DNA from: a candidate division WWE3 bacterium CG22_combo_CG10-13_8_21_14_all_39_12
GTDB taxonomy: Bacteria > Patescibacteriota > 4484-211 > GCA-002791395
NCBI GenBank assembly: GCA_002771355.1
Contig: PCSU01000077.1
Span: 1 to 19,059, forward strand
Direction of reading: 5' to 3'
DNA length: 19,059 bases
Made by a program: the position numbers and the translations under genes. Below, one piece after another: positions 14,596 to 19,059 of the stretch. The notes beneath the pieces are model-generated. The model did not search any database, was not told the origin of the DNA, and worked only from the letters and a program-made list of their open reading frames with translations. How positions within the stretch are numbered: position 1 is the first letter of the stretch; each line of letters opens with the position of its first letter.

Positions 14596-14605
14596 GCCGT
14601 ACACT
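14577..14605 (+). promoter_or_regulatory. Promoter of aspS
   Basis: TTGAAA (14577-14582), a 17-nt spacer and TACACT (14600-14605) form a good sigma-70-type promoter. The -10 ends 8 nt before the aspS ATG at 14614, so a leader of 0-2 nt is predicted. This decides against the upstream TTG at 14587, which would precede the transcript start. Confidence 0.75.
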
Positions 14606-14613
14606 TGCGGCGT

Positions 14614-16038
14614 ATGGAACGGATACTTGCGTCTCAAACCCCAGAATATATTGAAAAAGAAGTAACCATTAAAGGGTGGGTTAATGCTAATCGTAGTCAT
14701 GGCCCTATAGTTTTTGCTGATATCCGTGACCGTTCTGGCTTAGTTCAGGTTGTGTTTATGGATGAACTTGGCAGTAAGGCCAATGAACTCAAACCTGAAT
14801 ATGTAGTTGAAATTACTGGAACTGTACAAAGCCGCAGCGAACGTTACTTTAACGAAAAGCTTATAAGTGGAAAAGTTGAAATTGCGGCTTCAAATCTCAC
14901 TATTTTAAATACCGCTCAAACAACGCCATTTCCAATTGATACTGATGGCCACGATATTGATGAAGATCTGCGTCTCAAATACCGTTATTTGGACCTTCGA
15001 AGGGAGCGGTTACAAAAGCATATAAAGAATCGTTCGAAAGTAACACAGTTTGTAAGGAATTGGTTAGTTGGAAAAGACTTTACCGAGATTGAGACACCAA
15101 TTTTAACGAAATCAACCCCCGAAGGTGCTCGTGACTTTTTAGTTCCTTCAAGACTACAAAAAGGTGAGTTTTATGCTCTTCCCCAAAGCCCTCAACAATA
15201 CAAACAAATGCTTATGGTTGCTGGTTTTGAACGATACTTTCAACTAGCACGTTGTTTTAGAGACGAAGATCCTCGTGCCGATCGTGCGTATGCGGAGTTT
15301 ACACAAATTGATATGGAGATGTCTTTTGTTACTCAGGAAGATATTCTTAAGTTAACTGAAACAATGTTTACTGAGCTTGTTGAAACACTGTTCCCTGAAA
15401 AACATATTCTTAAAAAACCATGGCCACGAATCCCCTATTATCAAGCAATGGAAAAATATGGAAACGATAAACCAGATATCAGAGAAAACACAGATGATCC
15501 GAATGAACTTGCTTTTGCCTGGGTTGTGGATTTCCCACTATTTGCTCCACAGAGTAGCGATGACTTTTTTCATGGTTCTGGTAAAGCAAAGTTTGCCCCA
15601 TCACACCACATGTTTACTGCCCCTCATCCTGATGATATTGGTCTTTTAGAAACTGATCCTCTCAAGGCACGCGGGTTACAGCACGATATGGTCCTCAATG
15701 GACATGAGGTTGGTGGTGGGAGTATTCGTATACATGATGCAAAAATTCAAGAGAAGATTTTCGAATTGATTGGGTTTACTCCTGAACAAATGAAGGAATT
15801 TGAACACATGCTTACTGCATTTAGCTATGGTGTTCCACCACATGGTGGGGTTGCTCCAGGACTTGATAGATTTTTGTATACCCTTTTTGGTGAAACAAGT
15901 TTACGTGAAGTTATGGCTTTTCCAACCCAGGCTTCGGGAAAAACATCTGTCATGGACGCACCATCAGTAGTTACCGATGAACAGTTAAAGGAACTTGGGA
16001 TAAGTGTTACTAAAAAGTCATCAACCGACAACGTTTGA
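14614..16038 (+). CDS. aspS: Aspartyl-tRNA synthetase lacking the GAD insertion
   Basis: This 474-residue class II synthetase charges tRNA-Asp. The N-terminal OB-fold anticodon domain (1 to about 95) includes VTIKGWVNANRSHGPIVFAD. Catalytic motifs are bacterial in type: motif 2 CFRDEDPRADR followed by AYAEFTQIDMEMSF, and motif 3 GVPPHGGVAPGLDRFLYTLF. Bacterial AspRS is usually about 590 residues with a GAD domain inserted between motifs 2 and 3. Here GNDKPDIR (283-290) runs after nine residues into AFAWVVDFPLF (300-310), so the insertion is missing while the flanks are intact. The start was chosen from the promoter and the family N-terminus. The 3' end overlaps the VIT-family gene by 18 nt tail to tail. 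Confidence 0.93.
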   Translation: MERILASQTPEYIEKEVTIKGWVNANRSHGPIVFADIRDRSGLVQVVFMDELGSKANELKPEYVVEITGTVQSRSERYFNEKLISGKVEIAASNLTILNTAQTTPFPIDTDGHDIDEDLRLKYRYLDLRRERLQKHIKNRSKVTQFVRNWLVGKDFTEIETPILTKSTPEGARDFLVPSRLQKGEFYALPQSPQQYKQMLMVAGFERYFQLARCFRDEDPRADRAYAEFTQIDMEMSFVTQEDILKLTETMFTELVETLFPEKHILKKPWPRIPYYQAMEKYGNDKPDIRENTDDPNELAFAWVVDFPLFAPQSSDDFFHGSGKAKFAPSHHMFTAPHPDDIGLLETDPLKARGLQHDMVLNGHEVGGGSIRIHDAKIQEKIFELIGFTPEQMKEFEHMLTAFSYGVPPHGGVAPGLDRFLYTLFGETSLREVMAFPTQASGKTSVMDAPSVVTDEQLKELGISVTKKSSTDNV

Positions 16039-16530
16039 ACCAATTGTTCCTATTACATAGCCCAATATTATTGCTCCTCCCGCAATAAAAGTCATCTCTA
16101 AGGCACTATTAAGAGGGTTTCTTTTAACAACCTTACCCTTTATAAACCCAAGTATAAATAATCCCATGAGCGCAGAAAGGATTGAGAATCCCATAGCTAA
16201 ACTATTTTGTGTGAACAATACATAGGGAAACAAAACGGTAAAACCTGCAATCATATAAGAGGCCCACATCAAAAACCCATTTATTACAAAGTTTCTCGTT
16301 TTTGCCTTTTTCGTTGAAAGTTCAGAACCACTTTTCTCACTGAGAAAACTCCCCACACCCATGCTAAAAGCTTCAACCATAACAATCACCAATCCACTAG
16401 CAATAACAAATGACATCGACTGTGATGCAGCTGCAATACCAACAAGAGCTCCCACACTCGAAACAAATCCGTCTTCAAATCCAAATACTGCATTCCTGAC
16501 ATTTGCTTCAGTAATTTTTCTTTTACGCAT
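16021..16530 (-). CDS. Short VIT/CCC1-family transporter
   Basis: This 169-residue membrane protein begins NAVFGFEDGFVSSVGALVGIAA (13-34), the first-helix signature of the VIT1/CCC1 (DUF125) family, with MVEAFSMGVGSFLSEKSGSE (51-70) as second-helix signature. About five helices are predicted. Family members move Fe2+ or Mn2+ out of the cytoplasm. In plant VIT1 a cytoplasmic metal-binding domain lies between helices 2 and 3; here that segment is only about 18 residues (SELSTKKAKTRN region), so the domain is absent. Substrate is therefore uncertain. AGGAC before the ATG is too close for a Shine-Dalgarno. Confidence 0.85.
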   Translation of the reverse strand: MRKRKITEANVRNAVFGFEDGFVSSVGALVGIAAASQSMSFVIASGLVIVMVEAFSMGVGSFLSEKSGSELSTKKAKTRNFVINGFLMWASYMIAGFTVLFPYVLFTQNSLAMGFSILSALMGLFILGFIKGKVVKRNPLNSALEMTFIAGGAIILGYVIGTIGSNVVG

Positions 16531-16535
16531 GTCCT

Positions 16536-16544
16536 CTTATATCA
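16536..16544 (-). promoter_or_regulatory. Extended -10 promoter of the VIT-family gene
   Basis: On the minus strand TGATATAAG (hexamer 16536-16541) ends 5 nt before the ATG at 16530. No convincing -35 is found; its expected place falls in the stem of the adjacent hairpin. A leaderless transcript is predicted. Confidence 0.5.
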
Positions 16545-16551
16545 TATACCT

Positions 16552-16610
16552 ATATGAAAACACGGGCCCTTAGCGATAAAAATACTAAGGGTATCCGTGT
16601 TTATTCATAT
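16552..16610 (-). terminator. Long hairpin downstream of dsbA
   Basis: AACACGG (16559-16565 region) pairs with CCGTGTT, CCCTTAG (16567-16573) pairs with CTAAGGG (16585-16591), and ATATGAA/TTCATAT extends the base to 16552-16610 with small bulges. The AT-rich loop is 11 nt. On the minus strand the stem ends in TTTT. It lies 16 nt after the dsbA stop and is the likely terminator of the dsbB-dsbA unit. Confidence 0.7.
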
Positions 16611-16626
16611 GATTCAGACCTACCTT

Positions 16627-17397
16627 TTACCTAGGTAAGTATGATTCAATTACTGGTTTAATTGAGGTGTACGGTACTGCACCTACAATAATCTCAGCTT
16701 CAATTTCACCTGAATCCGTTGAAGCACCTACATAATATGTTGGTGTTCCACCTACAAATCCAGCGTTTCCATCAGCAACATCCTTTTGAACTTCTGCAGC
16801 ATAATCATTGTTTGCAAGACATGCATCGAAAGCTCCTGGATCTAATCCAAGATCTGTTGCTAATTGCGTTAAGGATTCAGAAGGTCCTGCTCCGTTCGAT
16901 AATGTTTTATCAAAGATTGCATCATGATACTTAAAGTACATAGCATCTCCACCTTGTTCTCTAGCACAGTTTGCAGCGATAGCTTCTTCTGTGGCTTTAG
17001 GTTCATGGAAAGAAAGTGGGAAATCTCTAAACACAAGCTTTACTAAACCGGTATCAATATATTCTTTCTTCAACAAAGGCAACATGTCATTGTAACTTCG
17101 TTGACAGAATGGACATTCATAGTCACTAAACTCAATAACAGTTACCGGAGCATTAGGATCTCCAAGAACAGGATCATCATCAACAGAGATTGTTGTTACT
17201 GAAGGCTGAGTTGGTTGTGGAATTGGTGTTGCCACACCTGTATCAGTTCCCGCGGAACCAGTACCACCGACTACGCCTGCAACAGCACCACCATTTGACA
17301 AACCAGGAACTCCCTGTAGACCAAAGTATAACCCCAAAGAAATCATGAGACCTGTAATTACAATTGCAACAGGTGTTCCTATGTTATTTTGACTCAT
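16627..17397 (-). CDS. DsbA-like thiol-disulfide oxidoreductase, membrane-anchored
   Basis: This 256-residue protein has one N-terminal helix (about 10-28), a Gly/Thr/Pro-rich linker (about 32-67), and a DsbA/thioredoxin_4 domain. The active site is CPFC (95-98) in SDYECPFCQRSY, and the cis-Pro loop is FVGGTPTYYVG near the C-terminus. It oxidises or isomerises cysteines in exported proteins outside the membrane. Its partner DsbB is encoded just upstream, with the genes overlapping by 14 nt. The start ATG at 17397 is chosen over the one 6 nt earlier (17403) because a strong Shine-Dalgarno is optimally spaced only from it. Confidence 0.9.
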   Translation of the reverse strand: MSQNNIGTPVAIVITGLMISLGLYFGLQGVPGLSNGGAVAGVVGGTGSAGTDTGVATPIPQPTQPSVTTISVDDDPVLGDPNAPVTVIEFSDYECPFCQRSYNDMLPLLKKEYIDTGLVKLVFRDFPLSFHEPKATEEAIAANCAREQGGDAMYFKYHDAIFDKTLSNGAGPSESLTQLATDLGLDPGAFDACLANNDYAAEVQKDVADGNAGFVGGTPTYYVGASTDSGEIEAEIIVGAVPYTSIKPVIESYLPR

Positions 17398-17941
17398 TAA
17401 CATTCACCTCCCTTTCAGACTTGTTTAAAAAACGTGTACCAAGTATCGTAAATAATGCGGTGAGAACAAATCCCGTTAGTGCCATAACTGGGATGGTGAT
17501 ATATCCATAATAGTACTCATATACGGTAGTACACGACTCAGAAGATATCCCGCACGATGCGGCAACAGCTGGAAATCTCTGAATAAAATAATGATAGCTT
17601 GCAATCATACCGCCGATAATAGAAAGTGGAATAATGTAGTCTTTTACAAAAACATGTTTGCGAACAGCAGCAACCAAAAGGATAATTGTTTGTGGATACA
17701 TTAATGCTCTTTGATACCAACAAAGTGTGCAGGGTGGAAGCTCTAAGATTTCCGATAGGTATAAACTTCCAAATGTTGAGACAAAAGCAATTAAAAATGC
17801 AATCCACAAACCATTTCGTTGAAGAAAGAAAAAGAACTGTTTTACAAATGGTATTGTTGTACGTTTAGATACAACATATAGAGCTAAAAGCCCTAATAAT
17901 CCAATCTGGCCAAGCAGGGTGAAAAACGCTATAACATCCAT
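17384..17941 (-). CDS. DsbB/BdbC-like disulfide bond formation protein
   Basis: This 185-residue membrane protein re-oxidises DsbA by passing electrons to quinone. Motif CTLCWYQR (71-78) is the DsbB quinone-proximal CxxC, and the second cysteine pair is Cys130/Cys137 in the next external loop. Five helices are predicted (about 7-24, 45-63, 78-95, 103-121, 150-168), one more than the four-helix core, the extra at the N-terminus. The start at 17941 (MDVIAFF) is chosen because a TGATACACT -10 ends 8 nt before it; the ATG at 17959 would lie upstream of the predicted transcript. It is followed directly by dsbA. Confidence 0.88.
   Translation of the reverse strand: MDVIAFFTLLGQIGLLGLLALYVVSKRTTIPFVKQFFFFLQRNGLWIAFLIAFVSTFGSLYLSEILELPPCTLCWYQRALMYPQTIILLVAAVRKHVFVKDYIIPLSIIGGMIASYHYFIQRFPAVAASCGISSESCTTVYEYYYGYITIPVMALTGFVLTALFTILGTRFLNKSEREVNVNESK
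17404..17411 (-). promoter_or_regulatory. Strong Shine-Dalgarno of dsbA
   Basis: On the minus strand GGAGGTGA, an 8-nt match to the usual anti-Shine-Dalgarno, lies 6 nt before ATG 17397 and directly against ATG 17403. It selects the downstream start. It is the best ribosome site in the window and lies inside the dsbB coding region. Confidence 0.85.
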
Positions 17942-17949
17942 GCACAACA

Positions 17950-17958
17950 AGTGTATCA
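17950..17958 (-). promoter_or_regulatory. Extended -10 promoter of dsbB-dsbA
   Basis: On the minus strand TGATACACT (hexamer TACACT 17950-17955) ends 8 nt before the dsbB ATG at 17941. No Shine-Dalgarno is present. The T9 run of the upstream terminator begins 1 nt before this element. Confidence 0.6.
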
Positions 17959-17959
17959 C

Positions 17960-17982
17960 AAAAAAAAAGTTAAACTATTAAC
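17960..17982 (-). terminator. Small hairpin with T9 tract
   Basis: On the minus strand GTTAA-TAGT-TTAAC is followed directly by nine Ts (17960-17968). It starts 8 nt after the stop of the 287-residue protein. The stem is short and AT-rich but the U-tract is long, so it is a plausible intrinsic terminator. Confidence 0.5.
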
Positions 17983-17989
17983 CATAGCT

Positions 17990-18853
17990 TTATAACATTC
18001 GTTCGGTTTGCCAGGTTAATTTACAAATTCCACCAGCATAAATTTTTCGAGGAACATGCCAATATATTGTTGTATGATCATTTGTTTTTCGAACCCACCC
18101 ATGTCCGTAATTGCCGACACTAAAACTCCCAACTTCCATTTCAAATGTTTTTTCAAAAACTATCTTCTGGCTATTTTCGGTTAGTACTTCGAAAGAAATT
18201 ATGTTAGAAATCGTTCCATTTGGAATTTCAAAAATTAGATCTGCCTGCTTTGTTAGTGAATCCATTCTAAATGAAAATGCGTGTGAAATAATATCATTGC
18301 CCTCAAGTGTTTCCTGATACCCACCAAATAGTTTTGCCTTAAAAGAAAGCCTTCTTGATGCGCCATTTTTGAGAGATGGAATTGGAAGAGAAACCTTATG
18401 CATTGAGGAAAATGACCCTTTACTTGAAACGCCATCCCATGTTGGAAAATCTCGAATCTTTGAGTAATCTTTTGATCTTTTCGAAAAACCCTCCATCACG
18501 TATATTTGGGCGTTACTGTCGGGATTGTGGTACGTGAACGACTGGATATCACGTGTTGCAAGAATTTCTAGGTGTTTTGTTAGTATCGACGGTTCATTTT
18601 TTCCATATATAACCTTAAATTCTCCTAAAAGATTGGTTGTTATAAAACCAAGATCGTCATCTTCACTACCCAAGCCAATCAAAGACAATATAGATTGGGG
18701 ATCAGGATCTTTTAAAAATGATATTTTTATAGTAGGAATTCTAGATGCCTCTGTCCACGATACATCTATAGACAAGGATTTCGATAGCCATGCTAAAACT
18801 ATGAGTACTACTGACAAAATAACAATAACAAATATCGTTGTTGGATCGACCAT
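17990..18853 (-). CDS. Membrane-anchored protein of unknown function
   Basis: This 287-residue protein is not recognised. One hydrophobic helix lies at about 6-25 (TIFVIVILSVVLIVLAWLSK). The rest is soluble, beta-rich and without a clear domain signature, repeats or catalytic motif. The only cysteine seen is near the C-terminus (GGICKLTW). Orientation is ambiguous: the residues before the helix are acidic (MVDP) and a lysine follows it, which would favour a cytoplasmic body rather than an exported one. The transcript is predicted to be leaderless and is followed by a T9 terminator, so it is a single-gene unit upstream of dsbB-dsbA. Confidence 0.6.
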   Translation of the reverse strand: MVDPTTIFVIVILSVVLIVLAWLSKSLSIDVSWTEASRIPTIKISFLKDPDPQSILSLIGLGSEDDDLGFITTNLLGEFKVIYGKNEPSILTKHLEILATRDIQSFTYHNPDSNAQIYVMEGFSKRSKDYSKIRDFPTWDGVSSKGSFSSMHKVSLPIPSLKNGASRRLSFKAKLFGGYQETLEGNDIISHAFSFRMDSLTKQADLIFEIPNGTISNIISFEVLTENSQKIVFEKTFEMEVGSFSVGNYGHGWVRKTNDHTTIYWHVPRKIYAGGICKLTWQTERML

Positions 18854-18859
18854 TTTGTT

Positions 18860-18868
18860 ATTGTATCA
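18860..18868 (-). promoter_or_regulatory. Extended -10 promoter of the 287-residue protein gene
   Basis: On the minus strand TGATACAAT (hexamer 18860-18865) ends 6 nt before ATG 18853. It is the same 9-mer as at rodA and rplU. No Shine-Dalgarno is present. Confidence 0.6.
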
Positions 18869-18915
18869 GCACAAGCTAGCCACTTGTACTACCATTCATT
18901 TTCGTACTTTTTGTG

Positions 18916-18979
18916 TACGCTTTTCTCATTACTACCTATTCTACTGACAATAAGAATCCTTTGTCAAATGAAAAGCGTA
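18916..18979. repeat. Inverted repeat in the spacer at the right edge
   Basis: TACGCTTTT (18916-18924) with CAT (18927-18929) pairs with ATGAAAAGCGTA (18968-18979) across a 38-nt loop and a 2-nt bulge. It follows the stop of the edge gene by 2 nt on the minus strand. No T run follows, so it may be a 3'-end structure rather than a terminator. A smaller CGTAC/GTACG hairpin (18903-18919) overlaps it. The rest of 18869-18981 shows nothing else. Confidence 0.35.
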
Positions 18980-18981
18980 GC

Positions 18982-19059
18982 TTAAACGTCCCGGGATTTA
19001 AAGTGTCTCCACCCAATTGTAATTGAACCAACAATTGCTGCAACAAAAATGACAACTGC
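18982..19059 (-). CDS. C-terminal end of a membrane protein (cut by window edge)
   Basis: Only the last 25 codons and a TAA stop are inside the window. They read as a hydrophobic helix (VVIFVAAIVGSITIG) followed by a short charged tail WRHFKSRDV. The basic residues after the helix suggest a cytoplasmic C-terminus. The codons run open to the edge in this frame, but with so little sequence the identity is unknown and the call rests on the helix-plus-basic-tail pattern. Confidence 0.45.
   Translation of the reverse strand, partial: AVVIFVAAIVGSITIGWRHFKSRDV

Noticed and set aside
14587..14613. TTG start extending aspS upstream
   Set aside because: It lies before the predicted transcription start, and the AspRS N-terminus matches from ATG 14614.
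17942..17959. ATG 17959 as start of dsbB
   Set aside because: The TGATACACT element at 17950-17958 would then be coding, and the added residues (MIHLLC) have no family support.
18525..18947. Plus-strand open frame of 140 codons
   Set aside because: Antisense to the 287-residue gene, with no promoter or protein signature; a shadow frame.
1..19059. Alternative genetic code with UGA read as an amino acid
   Set aside because: TGA ends several genes exactly at ATGA overlaps (4719, 5852, 3772) and after complete families such as ileS and the VIT gene, so UGA is a stop.
1..19059. CRISPR array, tRNA genes, insertion sequence or phage module
   Set aside because: No direct-repeat/spacer periodicity, no cloverleaf-like segment and no transposase, integrase or structural phage protein was seen on either strand.

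Overview
The window reads as a compact, AT-rich chromosomal segment of a bacterium with genes packed head to tail. It most likely comes from the Candidate Phyla Radiation (Patescibacteria), perhaps near Microgenomates or Katanobacteria. This placement is an inference from protein features: an IleRS with HHAH and MHKS signatures, a bacterial-type AspRS without its GAD domain, an RNHCP-domain protein, a short orphan ParB, and secreted proteins held by a single N-terminal helix. TGA, TAG and TAA are all used as stops, so the genetic code looks standard. I found no tRNA, rRNA, CRISPR array, transposase or phage gene.

Layout. (1) 108-911 (+) encodes a membrane-anchored protein with Ig-like domains. 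(2) 912-1051 is a structured spacer with two CTTG-loop hairpins flanking a REP/MITE-like palindrome. (3) 8051-1052 (-) is a seven-gene surface-polysaccharide operon with every junction overlapping: flippase, GT2, GT4, GT2, RNHCP zinc ribbon, and two O-antigen-ligase/polymerase-like membrane proteins. (4) 8130-8693 (+) is signal peptidase I, overlapping at its 3' end an orphan parB (-). (5) 9299-14019 (-) holds ileS, rodA, rplU and rpmA. (6) 14154-16038 (+) holds a small membrane protein and aspS. (7) 16021-18853 (-) holds a short VIT/CCC1-family transporter, a DsbA/DsbB oxidative-folding pair, and an unrecognised membrane-anchored protein. (8) The right edge cuts a further minus-strand membrane protein.

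How it fits together. Much of the window serves the cell envelope: polysaccharide assembly and export, protein secretion (LepB), disulfide formation outside the membrane (DsbA/B), wall elongation (RodA), and anchored extracellular domains. Core translation genes (ileS, aspS, L21, L27) are interleaved.

The strongest non-gene signal is promoter architecture. Eleven of the twelve genes that start a transcription unit have a -10-like hexamer, often with an upstream TGn, ending only 5-9 nt before the start codon; the twelfth has an 11-nt gap. No Shine-Dalgarno at usable spacing precedes these starts, so leaderless mRNAs are predicted. Genes inside operons start by overlap or, in dsbA, from a near-perfect Shine-Dalgarno. 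The pattern fixes several start codons (aspS 14614, dsbB 17941, the small membrane protein 14154).
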